Shown here: positions 52,138-60,804 of the stretch, piece after piece | Layout of the letters: the number at the start of each line of letters is the position of its first letter | How positions within the stretch are numbered: position 1 is the stretch's first letter | Assembly (NCBI GenBank): GCA_017477465.1 | Contig: JAFUVU010000049.1 | Span: 1 to 64,000 of the forward strand | Direction of reading: 5' to 3' | Length of the DNA: 64,000 nucleotides | Origin: Bacteroidales bacterium | Lineage (GTDB): Bacteria > Bacteroidota > Bacteroidia > Bacteroidales > UBA932 | Translations under genes and position numbers: made by a program | The notes under the pieces: model-generated | What the model was told of the DNA's origin: nothing | Databases searched by the model: none | Seen by the model: only the letters and a program-made list of their open reading frames with translations

Positions 52138-53133
52138 ATGACAAAGTTAGCAAAAATATTTCTGATATTGCTAATGTGTGCTGCCGCTCCGGCGGCTGCA
52201 CAGGGGGTCCGTTATTCCATCAGTCCAAAGAACGCAGAAGTGGTCCTGAAGAAAGAAAACATCAGGAGCACAGTGGATTATCTGACAGATTCGCGCCTCG
52301 GCGGCAGGGCAAGCGGCAGCGAAGGCGCCCGCAATGCCGCCCTTTGGCTGGAAAATCAGTTCAGAGACCTGTCCCTGCAGCCCCTTGGCGGCAGCTGGAT
52401 GCATGGATTCCGCATAAGCTCCACTTCCTTCGGCCGCAATGTTCTGGGGCTGATAAGCGGCACGTCTTCACCATCCAGATATGTGCTGGTAATGGCCCAT
52501 TATGACAATCTGGGCAGTCTGGGCGGCACTTTTTATCCAGGGGCCGACAGCAACGCCTCCGGAGTGGCGGCCCTCCTGGAAGTGGCCCGCATGTTCCGCC
52601 ACATGCAGGACGTGAAGAAAAAATACGGCACGGGCATTATCTTCGCGGCCTTGGACGGCAAGGAAAAAGACCTTGCAGGTTCGGCCGATTTGTGGCGCCT
52701 TATCCAGCAGGGCAAGTTAAAAGACCCGTCAAGCGGCAGTCCGATCGCTCCGGAGCAGATTGTCCTTGCAGTCAATCTTGACCAGATGGGCTCCACCCTG
52801 TCCCCCATAAGCAAGAAAAGGCCGGATTACCTGATTATGCTGTCGGAAGCAACAACGGGAAGACGCTCCACGCTGGAAAAAGTGAACAAGGACTATTCCA
52901 TCGGCCTTGAACTTGGGTATGACTACTACGGCAGCAAAGACTTCACGAATCTTTTTTACCGCCGAATAAGCGACCAGCGCATCTTCCTTGAGCACGGCAT
53001 TCCCTCAGTGATGTTCACTTCCGGCATCACCCTCAACAACAACAAACCCTACGACAACGCCGATTCCCTGGACTACGACATCCTGAAGCAGCGCATCCGT
53101 CTTATTTTTTACTGGTTGGATAAAACTCTCTAG
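52138..53133 (+). CDS. M28-family peptidase homologue with altered active site
   Basis: Secreted protein (signal peptide to about residue 22, APAAAQ) with the zinc aminopeptidase fold. The ligand positions read VMAHYDNLG (His kept), GADSNASGVA (bridging Asp kept), ALDGKEKDLAGS (canonical GEE is GKE) and NLDQMG (Asp kept). The last zinc histidine, normally in a YHTPxD-type motif, aligns with NNKPYDNADSLDYD and is missing. The catalytic glutamate is thus Lys and one ligand is Asn. It is either a pseudoenzyme or a variant subfamily. ATG 52138 is preferred to GTG 52114 because the promoter -7 box lies between them. Confidence 0.8.
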   Translation: MTKLAKIFLILLMCAAAPAAAQGVRYSISPKNAEVVLKKENIRSTVDYLTDSRLGGRASGSEGARNAALWLENQFRDLSLQPLGGSWMHGFRISSTSFGRNVLGLISGTSSPSRYVLVMAHYDNLGSLGGTFYPGADSNASGVAALLEVARMFRHMQDVKKKYGTGIIFAALDGKEKDLAGSADLWRLIQQGKLKDPSSGSPIAPEQIVLAVNLDQMGSTLSPISKKRPDYLIMLSEATTGRRSTLEKVNKDYSIGLELGYDYYGSKDFTNLFYRRISDQRIFLEHGIPSVMFTSGITLNNNKPYDNADSLDYDILKQRIRLIFYWLDKTL

Positions 53134-53540
53134 GCCATTCATCGTTTTGGCCCCTTCCTCCCGCCCGTATCCGGGCCCGTTTTGGCCTGTTCCGGTCCTG
53201 GGCACGTGCTGCGGCACGCCGCCAAGACCGTTTGGCACGATTCCGGTCCTGGGCACGTGCCTGAGCACGCCGCCGGGCCCGTTTTGGCCCTGTTCCGGTC
53301 CTGGGCACGTGCTGCGGCACGCCGCCGGGCCCATTTTGGCCCTGTTCCGGTCCTGGGCACGTGCTGCGGCACGCCGCCGGGCCCGTTCTGGCCTGTTCCG
53401 GTCCTGGGCACGTGCTGCGGCACGCCGCCGGGCCTGTTTTGGCCCTGTTCCGGTCCTGGGCATGTGCTGCGGCACGCCGTCAAGACCGTTTTGGCCCTGT
53501 TCCGGTCCTGGGCACGTGCCAGAGCACGCCACCGGAGACC
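53134..53540. repeat. seven-unit tandem array, period 51-52 bp, filling a convergent intergenic region
   Basis: TTCCGGTCCTGGGCA recurs at 53190, 53241, 53293, 53345, 53396, 53448 and 53500, giving periods 51, 52, 52, 51, 52 and 52; a degenerate half unit precedes it at about 53143. Each unit carries a hairpin CGTGC-4 bases-GCACG with loops TGCG (most), CTGA (unit 2) or CAGA (unit 7), then a second, weaker one such as GGGCC-CGTTTT-GGCCC. GC content is well above the flanks. No spacers of constant length separate repeats, so it is not CRISPR. All frames are open by composition only, and no gene is called in this 407-base gap. Confidence 0.9.
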
Positions 53541-54353
53541 TTATTCGGCGGCGGCGGCCCGCTGCAGCTCTTTTTGGCGGGCTTTTATGGCGCTTTTCAG
53601 TGCCGCTGCGGCGCGTACCTTGCGAATCGGCCCTTGGGCCACTTGGAAGGAGTTCATGATTTCCTTCAGATTGTCAGGCGAATAGCTTGGATACAGTTTG
53701 GCTACTTCGCCGGCGAAAAGGCTCATCTGGTCGCCTACGCTTAGCGGGTAGTTGTCGTCGCCGAAGAAAGATTCGCTCCAGCGGAAAAGGTCCAGCTTTT
53801 CGCGTATCCTTTTTTCTTCATCCAGCGGATTTGTGCTCTGCTGTGCGGCAGTCCATTCCAGAGAGCCGCGCCAGACATTGCGTACCGGCCGCTCGGAAGC
53901 TGCCGCCAGGACTGTCGGGATAGGGTCCAGAGAGCCGTCGGCCTTGAAAACCGCTTTTTCGCGAAGCCTTTCAGTGCGGAAAATGAAGCCCGAAAAAGGT
54001 GCCGATGCATTCTCCAGCACCATGAGGCGGAAGAGTTTGGCTACCTTGGCCTTGCGGGGGAAGCGACGGCCGCCGGGCGTGTTGACATGATACACATCGA
54101 AGTCCGGGTGACGCTCTGCAGCGCGTAGAATCCTGCCTGCAAAGTTTGCATCGGGGCTTGCTCCGCTTTCGAGGAAGCACACGAGAGGTTCATGTACCTC
54201 AGGAAGCGAGCCGCGAACTATCTGCAGCTTGCCTTCGTAGTCCTTTGCCCAGGCGTCGTCTTCCGGGACATACACTTTGAAGTTTTTGTTCTTCTGGAAC
54301 AGGAGGGCGCCGTAGAGTTTGTCGTCGCCTTTGGGGAGAATGAATGCTATCAT
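53541..54353 (-). CDS. conserved-type protein of unknown function
   Basis: 270 residues, no signal peptide or membrane helix. The N-terminus alternates strands and helices (MIAFILPKGDDKLYGALLFQ, PLVCFLESGASPDANFAGRIL), loosely reminiscent of nucleotide-sugar transferase folds, but I see no DxD motif in the expected place. The C-terminus is a basic, alanine-rich helix (SAIKARQKELQRAAAAE). It is the last gene of a long minus-strand unit, four bases after the MATE gene, and its stop abuts the tandem repeat array. Codon use resembles its neighbours, so I believe it is a real gene. Confidence 0.7.
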   Translation of the reverse strand: MIAFILPKGDDKLYGALLFQKNKNFKVYVPEDDAWAKDYEGKLQIVRGSLPEVHEPLVCFLESGASPDANFAGRILRAAERHPDFDVYHVNTPGGRRFPRKAKVAKLFRLMVLENASAPFSGFIFRTERLREKAVFKADGSLDPIPTVLAAASERPVRNVWRGSLEWTAAQQSTNPLDEEKRIREKLDLFRWSESFFGDDNYPLSVGDQMSLFAGEVAKLYPSYSPDNLKEIMNSFQVAQGPIRKVRAAAALKSAIKARQKELQRAAAAE

Positions 54354-54357
54354 GATT

Positions 54358-55725
54358 TTATATTTGTTTCAGCCATCGGCCTCGTTTTAAGCGTATGATG
54401 AACAGCAGGCCGCGGAAATTCAGTTCCACTGCCATGGCTATCCAGAAGCCTGTGAGGCCATATATGCGGGTTAGGAAAATGGCGGGTATGATGCGGATGA
54501 TCCACATAGACCCGAAGTTGAGGATGCTGGGCAATTTGGTGTCGCCGGCTCCTACAAAGGCGCCGTAGGCAACGATGGATGCGGCATAGCCGATTTCGGC
54601 GAAGGATTCTATCCTAAGGCAGCGGGCGCCAAGAGTAATCACCTCTGAATCAGGCGAAAGCATGCCCATCATCTGGGGCGCGAAGATGTACATGAGCACG
54701 GACAGGGCCCCCATTATGCCCATGCCAAGGAATGTGGCAATCCAGGCAAAGCGCTTGGCAAGGGATTTCCTTGCAGCGCCGACTGACTGGCCAACCAGGG
54801 TTGTGGCGGCATCGGCAATGCCGTAGCCCGGCATGTAGCAGAAGCTTTCGGCCGTTATTGCGAATGAATTGGCGGCGATTGCCACGGTGCCAAGCGGGGC
54901 CACGATTATCGTCGAGGCTATGTGGGCGCCTCTCATTAGCACATTCTGAAGGGCCATGGGGCCGCTGATGTCAAGCGCTTTGCCGACAACCTGGCTTGTG
55001 GGACGGAAGCTGCCTTTTTCGCCGGTGAGCCTGAGTTCGGGGCTGCGGAAAACCAGGAAGCTGAACATGGCTGCGCCGGTTAGAAGTTCCGCACAGCCGC
55101 TGCCGAGCGCCGCCCCTATGACGCCCATGTCCAGCACATAGATGAAGAGGTAATTGAACAGCACGTCCAGAATGCACATGCCGATGGCAAGGATGCTCGG
55201 GACTTTCATATTGCCGCTGGCCTGCAGCATTGCCGCGCACATCCAGTCAAGGAGCATTGCGGGCATGAATAGCGACATGATGAGGAAGTATCGGCCCGCA
55301 TCGGCGGCTATGTCTTCTCCTCCGCCCAGCCAGTAGGGGAGGGAATGCGACACTGCGGCACCCAGGAGGGCGATTACGCCGCTGAATGACAATGCGCATA
55401 CCAGGCCTTGCCGCAGGATGCTGCGGGCTTCCTTGTAATCATTGGCGCCGATGGCATGGGCCACTTGCACCGAAAAACCGCTTGTGGCGGCCATGCAGAA
55501 GCCTCCGAGAAGCCAGAGGCAAGTGCTGACCAGGCCGATGGCGGCGCCGGCAGCCGCGCCAAGATGTCCCACCATGGCCGTGTCGATGTACTGCATCATA
55601 ACCGACGACAGCTGCGCCAGGATAGCCGGATAGCTGAGCAGGAGGCTCAGTTTCAGCTGCTGCCGCGTAGTGAGCGAACCGCCGTTGCGGATGCTTGATA
55701 GCAATATGTCCTTGCTGTCGGCCAT
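54358..55725 (-). CDS. MATE-family efflux transporter
   Basis: 455 residues, twelve predicted transmembrane helices in two related halves (LSYPAILAQLSSVMMQYIDTAMVGHLG begins the first, LDISGPMALQNVLMRGAHIAS the second). The opening YIDTAMVGHLG is the usual MATE signature. Multidrug or metabolite export driven by Na+ or H+ is the family role; substrate unknown. It is three bases from recQ and four from the unknown gene, so co-transcribed. Confidence 0.92.
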   Translation of the reverse strand: MADSKDILLSSIRNGGSLTTRQQLKLSLLLSYPAILAQLSSVMMQYIDTAMVGHLGAAAGAAIGLVSTCLWLLGGFCMAATSGFSVQVAHAIGANDYKEARSILRQGLVCALSFSGVIALLGAAVSHSLPYWLGGGEDIAADAGRYFLIMSLFMPAMLLDWMCAAMLQASGNMKVPSILAIGMCILDVLFNYLFIYVLDMGVIGAALGSGCAELLTGAAMFSFLVFRSPELRLTGEKGSFRPTSQVVGKALDISGPMALQNVLMRGAHIASTIIVAPLGTVAIAANSFAITAESFCYMPGYGIADAATTLVGQSVGAARKSLAKRFAWIATFLGMGIMGALSVLMYIFAPQMMGMLSPDSEVITLGARCLRIESFAEIGYAASIVAYGAFVGAGDTKLPSILNFGSMWIIRIIPAIFLTRIYGLTGFWIAMAVELNFRGLLFIIRLKRGRWLKQI

Positions 55726-55728
55726 CGC

Positions 55729-57594
55729 TTATTCTGTATAAGGGGGGACTTCTCCCTGGTCTATGAGTTCACGGAGCACTTCCAAGGCCTCGTCATCTTC
55801 GGGGCCGAAACTGCCGCGCACCTCATGCAGCGTGTATTTTCCTTCACGGGCGCGGACCCATTCCAAAAGGCGCTCCCGCAGCTTGGCGGGACGGGCTGCT
55901 CCGCTGCGGCAGATATCGCACTTCCCGCAGGGGGCGCTTTCGCTTTGCCCGAAGTAACGGAGCAGGAACTGCGAGCGGCACTGGTCTTCCTCTTCTACGT
56001 ACTCCATCATTGTGCTTACTCTTTCGCGGTAGGTGCTTCTGAGCATTTTATAGCGCTGGGGACTAAGCTGCACGTTGCCGGGCTGCAGGCGGCCGTGCTG
56101 GATGTAGAGTATCGTGGCATGGTCGGCCGGGATATAGCGGACTATATGATTGACACTGAGTTGGTAAAGCAGTTGGCGAAGGGCCGGGACGCCTATCCCG
56201 CAGCGGCGGGCTACCGCTTCTTCGTCTATCGGGACCGCGTATGAGAAAATGCCCGTATATTCCCGCATCAGAGCTTCCAGGACTGCGGGCATCTGAGGGT
56301 CGGGGAGCTCTATGTCGTACAGCTCACTGCGATCCGACTCTATCTTGATGCGGGTTTGGATGTCAATGTCTTCGGCAAGGGTCCAGTGGCCTTCGCGCTC
56401 GATGTATTTGATGGCGTAGTAAGTTGGCGCCTGCTGGAGTTTATACTGCTTGCAGAATGCCGCAAGGTCGAATTTAAGCATCCTGCCGATGCCGGCCTCA
56501 TAAGGTATGCCGAAAAAGACATGCACCTTCTGGTAGATGTCTTCGATGAATTCCAGCGAAGGGAATGAAACCTCCTCTATCTGGCGGAGGCGCTGTTTGT
56601 CGGTGGCGTTCCAAAGGAGGACGGCGTAGGAGGGGAGTCCGTCGCGTCCAGCCCTGCCGGCTTCCTGGAAGTAGGCTTCGGGGGAGTCGGGGACATCGGC
56701 ATGGATTACAAAGCGTACGTCAGGCTTGTCGATGCCCATGCCGAAGGCGTTGGTACACACCATTATGCGGCTGTGTCCGGCTTTCCATTCGGCCTGCCTG
56801 AAGGCCCTGGTTTCTGCGCCGAGGCCTGCATGGTAAAACGAGGCCGACAGCCCGGCAGCCTGAAGGGCCGATGCCATCTCCTGCGCTTTCGAGCGGCTTC
56901 TGACATAGATGATGCCGCTGCCGGGCACTCCTTCCGCAACGGCGCGGATCTGCCCGATTTTGTCCTGAGTCTTGCGGACTATGTAGCTGAGGTTGGGCCT
57001 TTCAAAGCCCGAGCGGAGCAAGTTTGGCTCCTTGAAGGCCAGCCTGTCCATAATGTCCTGCGCCACAAGCGGCGTGGCAGTGGCCGTGAGGGCGATGACG
57101 GGGGCGTCGATTCTCTCGCGCAACTTGCCGATCTGGAGGTAGTTGGGACGGAAGTCATATCCCCATTGGGAGATGCAATGGGCTTCGTCAACTACTATGT
57201 ACGATACGTTGAGGACGCTTATGTACGCCTGGAACAGCTGCGTTTGCAGACGTTCTGGGCTCAGGTAGAGGAATTTATAGTCGCCGTAGGCTGCGTTGTT
57301 CAGCGCCAGGTCCACTTCCCGCCTGTTCATGCCGGCATGTATCGCCATCGCCCTAATGCCCCTGTCCTTGAGGTTTTGAACCTGGTCCTTCATGAGGGCT
57401 ATAAGGGGCGTTATCACAAGGGCGATGCCGTCTTTCATAAGTGCAGGCACCTGGAAACATACGCTTTTGCCGCCGCCGGTGGGCAGTATGGCCAGGACGT
57501 CCTTGCCATCCAGTGCTTCCCGGATGATCGACTCCTGCATGGGGCGGAAACTGTCGTGTCCCCAGTATGTCCCAAGTACCTCCAGCGGTGTCAT
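55729..57594 (-). CDS. recQ: ATP-dependent DNA helicase RecQ
   Basis: 3'-5' helicase for recombination and fork repair. Helicase motifs: PMQESII (motif 0), LPTGGGKSVCFQVPAL (Walker A, Lys43), VVDEAHCISQWGYDFRPNY (DEAH box and aromatic loop), TATATPLV, and QEAGRAGRDG (motif VI). The RecQ zinc site is CRSQFLLRYFG then CGKCDIC. A winged-helix segment precedes the C-terminal 45 residues, but I see no HRDC domain, so it is the shorter RecQ form. Two bases separate it from queE. Confidence 0.95.
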   Translation of the reverse strand: MTPLEVLGTYWGHDSFRPMQESIIREALDGKDVLAILPTGGGKSVCFQVPALMKDGIALVITPLIALMKDQVQNLKDRGIRAMAIHAGMNRREVDLALNNAAYGDYKFLYLSPERLQTQLFQAYISVLNVSYIVVDEAHCISQWGYDFRPNYLQIGKLRERIDAPVIALTATATPLVAQDIMDRLAFKEPNLLRSGFERPNLSYIVRKTQDKIGQIRAVAEGVPGSGIIYVRSRSKAQEMASALQAAGLSASFYHAGLGAETRAFRQAEWKAGHSRIMVCTNAFGMGIDKPDVRFVIHADVPDSPEAYFQEAGRAGRDGLPSYAVLLWNATDKQRLRQIEEVSFPSLEFIEDIYQKVHVFFGIPYEAGIGRMLKFDLAAFCKQYKLQQAPTYYAIKYIEREGHWTLAEDIDIQTRIKIESDRSELYDIELPDPQMPAVLEALMREYTGIFSYAVPIDEEAVARRCGIGVPALRQLLYQLSVNHIVRYIPADHATILYIQHGRLQPGNVQLSPQRYKMLRSTYRERVSTMMEYVEEEDQCRSQFLLRYFGQSESAPCGKCDICRSGAARPAKLRERLLEWVRAREGKYTLHEVRGSFGPEDDEALEVLRELIDQGEVPPYTE

Positions 57595-57596
57595 AA

Positions 57597-58196
57597 TCAG
57601 CGTATCCCCAAAAACTTATGGGTTTGGAGGGAAAGCCTCCACCGATTGTCGTGACTGAGTATATAGTTTACGGTCTCCTCAAGTATCTGCCGGTTTTTCC
57701 CGCCTTCTCCGGTGTCGCAGGGCTGCAGGAAGTGCCAGGAGGCGGGGAAATCGGCCCAATATTTAAGCCGCTCTTGCGACAGGCTGCCGTTATAGACCAG
57801 CTTTACTTCGTCGGCCTTTTCCATTACCACTTTGCCGGCTGTAGGGTTTGTGAAGTCTTCCTTAGGGCTAAGGGTTATCCAGTCGATATTCTCCGGGGCG
57901 GGCCGGGTGCCGTTGGTTTCCACGTGTATAGTGAGGCCGATGCCGTGGAGGATGTCTATAAGGTCGGAGTCCAGCTGCAGCAGGGGTTCGCCGCCTGTTA
58001 TGCATACGCGGCTGCATCCGAGGCGCTTTGCTTCCTTGGCGATTTCATCGGCCGACATCTCCTTGAAGGAGCGGAAGTCCGTGTCGCAGAAAGGACAGCT
58101 TAAGTTGCAGCCGCTCAGGCGCACAAATACCATGGGGGTTCCGGTCCAGAATCCCTCTCCCTGCAGGCTGCGGAATATTTCATTAACCCTGTACAT
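57597..58196 (-). CDS. queE: 7-carboxy-7-deazaguanine synthase
   Basis: Radical SAM enzyme that contracts the ring of 6-carboxytetrahydropterin to 7-carboxy-7-deazaguanine in queuosine synthesis. The cluster motif is Cys30-x3-Cys34-x2-Cys37 (GCNLSCPFCD), the common CxxxCxxC form. FRSLQGEG at residues 8-15 is the QueE signature, and ITGGEPLLQ holds the SAM-binding GGE. Length 199 is typical. queD is 145 bases upstream, separated by a repeat element, and recQ follows after two bases. queC lies at 63.7 kb on the other strand. Confidence 0.94.
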   Translation of the reverse strand: MYRVNEIFRSLQGEGFWTGTPMVFVRLSGCNLSCPFCDTDFRSFKEMSADEIAKEAKRLGCSRVCITGGEPLLQLDSDLIDILHGIGLTIHVETNGTRPAPENIDWITLSPKEDFTNPTAGKVVMEKADEVKLVYNGSLSQERLKYWADFPASWHFLQPCDTGEGGKNRQILEETVNYILSHDNRWRLSLQTHKFLGIR

Positions 58197-58204
58197 TATC
58201 CGGT

Positions 58205-58337
58205 TCTCGGAGAGACTGTCGTTTCAGAAATCTGTGGCCACCCTCGGCCGCATAAGAGGGAGGGGCCCGCCGCCAAAGGCGGTGGGAGGGGCCGAAGCGA
58301 AGCGCAGGCGATTTATGAGACGACAGTCTCTCCGGGA
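58205..58337. mobile_element. about 125-bp element with 18-bp terminal inverted repeats (MITE-like)
   Basis: GGAGAGACTGTCGTTTCA (58209-58226) is complementary to TGAGACGACAGTCTCTCC (58316-58333) with one mismatch, and pairing continues imperfectly to 58205/58337. Inside, CCCGCCGCC-AAA-GGCGGTGGG forms a second hairpin. It fills the gap between queD and queE on the minus strand. It shares no sequence with the 113-bp elements. It may act as an mRNA hairpin, partial terminator or 3'-end protector inside the operon. Confidence 0.7.
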
Positions 58338-58341
58338 GATG

Positions 58342-58671
58342 CTATTTCTCATAGGCGGCCATGTTGTTCTCGCTTTCCCAAACTTCAACCTTGTAGGCGT
58401 TTGCTACATGGTCGCAGATCCAGCGGGCTATGTTTTCGGCCGTAGGGTTGAAGGGAAGCACCTCGTTGAGGTTTTTATGGTCCAGGGCGCCGGCGATGTC
58501 ACGCTTTATGTGCGTGAAGTCGGTGACCATGCCGTCGGCGTTGAGGGTTTCGCTTTTGCAGTAGATTTTGACTATCCAGTTGTGGCCGTGAAGATCCTCG
58601 CACTTGCTTTCGTAAGAAAGATTAAGAGCGTGGGCCGACGATATTTCCAACCTTTTGGTGACGTAATACAT
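58342..58671 (-). CDS. queD: 6-carboxy-5,6,7,8-tetrahydropterin synthase
   Basis: Converts dihydroneopterin triphosphate to 6-carboxytetrahydropterin, the step before QueE. The zinc ligands are His14 (SSAHAL), His28 and His30 (DLHGHNW), and the catalytic cysteine is Cys24. DHKNLNE and PTAENIARWI are further family motifs. Length 109 is short but normal for single-domain QueD. It begins three bases after the FKBP gene. Confidence 0.94.
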   Translation of the reverse strand: MYYVTKRLEISSAHALNLSYESKCEDLHGHNWIVKIYCKSETLNADGMVTDFTHIKRDIAGALDHKNLNEVLPFNPTAENIARWICDHVANAYKVEVWESENNMAAYEK

Positions 58672-58674
58672 ATA

Positions 58675-59277
58675 TTATCGTACTTCGATGAGTTCCACCA
58701 CGAATTTGAGGGCGCTGCAGGGCGGAATGCCGCGGGTGCCGCTTTCTCCGTAGGCCAGGTGGTAAGGGAGATACAGCTCGTATTTTGCTCCTTCGCTCAT
58801 CAGCTGCAGGCCTTCGGTCCAGCCTTTAATCACCTGATTGAGGCCGAATTCGATGGGCTCGCCGCGTTTGTAGGAGCTGTCGAATACCGACCCGTCGGGG
58901 AAGGTGCCTTCATAGTGGCAGTACACTTTGTCCGTTGCCTTGGGCTTGCGGCCGGTGCCTTCCTTGATGACTTTATACATGAGACCGCTGCCGGTTGCTT
59001 TAACCTCTGGGTCTTTGGCTACTTTTGCAAGGAATTTTTCTCCTTCTTCCTTGGCTGCAGCTCCGGCGGCCGATGCGCGCTCTGCCGTTTCTTCCTCCAG
59101 TTCTTTGTAGAAAGCCTCGAGGGCTTCGCCTGCTTCCTCCAGGGAAATGGCGGGTTTTGCGCCGGTCAGCATAGCTTTGAGACCAGCGAGAAAGTCATCG
59201 ACCGAAGCGACGCGGATTCCCTGCTGATAGAAGCTGGAAGCCACGCTCATACCGAATGCGTAAGATTTTTTATCCAT
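58675..59277 (-). CDS. FKBP-type peptidyl-prolyl isomerase
   Basis: Protein-folding isomerase, 200 residues. An N-terminal helical dimerisation domain (about 1-85, AFGMSVASSFYQQGI) resembles FkpA/FklB. The FKBP domain covers about 100-200 (KVYCHYEGTFPDGSVFDSSYKRGEPIEF, in part VHY-like VYCHYEG, then GLQLMSEG and LAYGESGTRGIPP). No signal peptide is evident, so it is more FklB-like and cytoplasmic, unless exported by another route. Nine bases separate it from the flavoprotein upstream. Confidence 0.9.
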   Translation of the reverse strand: MDKKSYAFGMSVASSFYQQGIRVASVDDFLAGLKAMLTGAKPAISLEEAGEALEAFYKELEEETAERASAAGAAAKEEGEKFLAKVAKDPEVKATGSGLMYKVIKEGTGRKPKATDKVYCHYEGTFPDGSVFDSSYKRGEPIEFGLNQVIKGWTEGLQLMSEGAKYELYLPYHLAYGESGTRGIPPCSALKFVVELIEVR

Positions 59278-59286
59278 TATTTTTAA

Positions 59287-60786
59287 TTATAAAGATTTTG
59301 CTGCTGATTCACCGGACAGGAAGCCTGTGGCGAAGGCCATCTGGAGATTGTATCCGCCCGTGTCGCAGTCCATGTCCAGAACTTCGCCGGCCCAGTAGAG
59401 GCCTTTGCATTTTTTTGATTCCAGCGTTTTTGCCACCACTTCGTCGGTGGAAATGCCGCCGGCGGTGACTACGCTGCGCTCAAAGCCCACGAAGCCGGCT
59501 ATGCCCATGCGCCAGTCCTTCAGGGTTGCGGCAAGGGTATCGACGCTTACTTTGGAGTTTGTCTTAAGGAAGGCAAGCGTTAAGTTCCAGGGAATCAGCT
59601 TTCCAAGCATGATGCGGAACAGCCGCTGGAAACTTTGGCCCTTGGAGCGCTCATCGGCAATTATTTCCTCCCATTTGGCGTGGACGTCGGCATCCAGTTT
59701 TTCCAGTTCCACTGCAGGTTTCAGGTCTATTGAGACTGCCACCTTCTGCCCGTCTATGAGGGCTTTGACAGCGCGGCGGCTGACCATGAAGCCGAGGGGG
59801 CCTTCCAGACCGCCGTCGGTGAATTCAATGTCGCCGAATTCCTGCTGCACCGTTTCTCCGCCGACAAGCAGCGACAACTGCACATTGTCCAGCTTATTGC
59901 CATTGAAAAGGCCGCCCAGCTCGCTCAGAGGGGTTATGCGCTCGATATGCTTTTCAAATTTAGGGTACCAGCCTGGCAGGGGGGCTATTTTGCGCTCTTT
60001 CTTATTGCCGTAAACCGTCTTTCCGCGGAAGGCTTCGCGAATCTGACCGCTAAGGGCCGATGACTCCTTGTACCCTTCCGGCACCAGGGCGGTAAGGGAA
60101 GGGAAACAGTCCTCTACACTGTGGCCCAGCTCTTCGGCCCATAGATAGCCGTCGCCGGTTGAGCCGGTGCCGGGATAGGAGAGGCCGCCGGTGGCGATGA
60201 TTAGCTTCCTGCAGCTGTATTCTACGGGTTCGATGGTGATATCCTCGCGGGTGGGTGCGGGCTTGCCGGGACGCATCTTGCGGGGGTTGTCCTGCGGGAT
60301 GCGGACCTGCTTGCGTGTAGTCTGGATGCAATCCAGGGAGAATCCGCGCGGAGTCTGGTCTATGGTTTTCACCTCACAGTCCGTGACTACTTTCACGCCG
60401 TTAAGCGTGCAGGCCCTGAGCAGAGTATCCACAACATCGGAAGCAAGGTGCGAAGACGGGAAAGCGCGGTCTCCGCGTTCCACCACTGCCGGCATTCCGT
60501 TCTCCTTGAAAAGGCCGATGAGGGCCTCCGGAGTAAGGTTGTGCCATGCGGGGGAAGCGAAGTTGCTGTCGGTTCTGATGTGGTCTGCGAAGTCCTGCCA
60601 GGACTTGACGTTTGTGAAGTTGCATCGGCCTTTGCCGGTAATCATGATTTTCCTGCCGGCCTTGGGCATTTTTTCCAGCACGGTTACAGTGCCGCCTTCT
60701 TCTCTCTGTGCCAGAACTTTGGCTGCGCCGATAGCGGCTGCGAGTCCGGCGGCTCCTCCGCCGATTACAATAATGTCAGAACGCAT
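59287..60786 (-). CDS. FAD-dependent oxidoreductase of the HI0933/BaiN family
   Basis: Flavoprotein of 499 residues. The dinucleotide fold is VIGGGAAGLAAAIGAA near the start, followed by KMPKAGRKIMITGKGRCNFTN, the family signature of HI0933-like proteins. LIIATGGLSYPGTGSTGDGY and the C-terminal YWAGEVLDMDCDTGGYNLQMAFATG bind FAD. The reaction is not established for most members. ATG 60786 (MRSDIIVIGGG) is chosen because the promoter lies just upstream; a start 35 codons earlier would include the promoter. First gene of a seven-gene unit running to 53541. Confidence 0.9.
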   Translation of the reverse strand: MRSDIIVIGGGAAGLAAAIGAAKVLAQREEGGTVTVLEKMPKAGRKIMITGKGRCNFTNVKSWQDFADHIRTDSNFASPAWHNLTPEALIGLFKENGMPAVVERGDRAFPSSHLASDVVDTLLRACTLNGVKVVTDCEVKTIDQTPRGFSLDCIQTTRKQVRIPQDNPRKMRPGKPAPTREDITIEPVEYSCRKLIIATGGLSYPGTGSTGDGYLWAEELGHSVEDCFPSLTALVPEGYKESSALSGQIREAFRGKTVYGNKKERKIAPLPGWYPKFEKHIERITPLSELGGLFNGNKLDNVQLSLLVGGETVQQEFGDIEFTDGGLEGPLGFMVSRRAVKALIDGQKVAVSIDLKPAVELEKLDADVHAKWEEIIADERSKGQSFQRLFRIMLGKLIPWNLTLAFLKTNSKVSVDTLAATLKDWRMGIAGFVGFERSVVTAGGISTDEVVAKTLESKKCKGLYWAGEVLDMDCDTGGYNLQMAFATGFLSGESAAKSL

Positions 60787-60804
60787 AACGATAATAATCT
60801 GCTG

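Noticed and set aside
53143..53535. The tandem array as a CRISPR.
   Set aside because: Repeats are directly adjacent with no unique spacers, and there are no cas genes.
53134..53540. Arginine- and proline-rich open frames on both strands across the GC-rich array.
   Set aside because: They arise from repeat composition; a 51-52 bp unit cycles frames, and no start signal or conserved domain is present.
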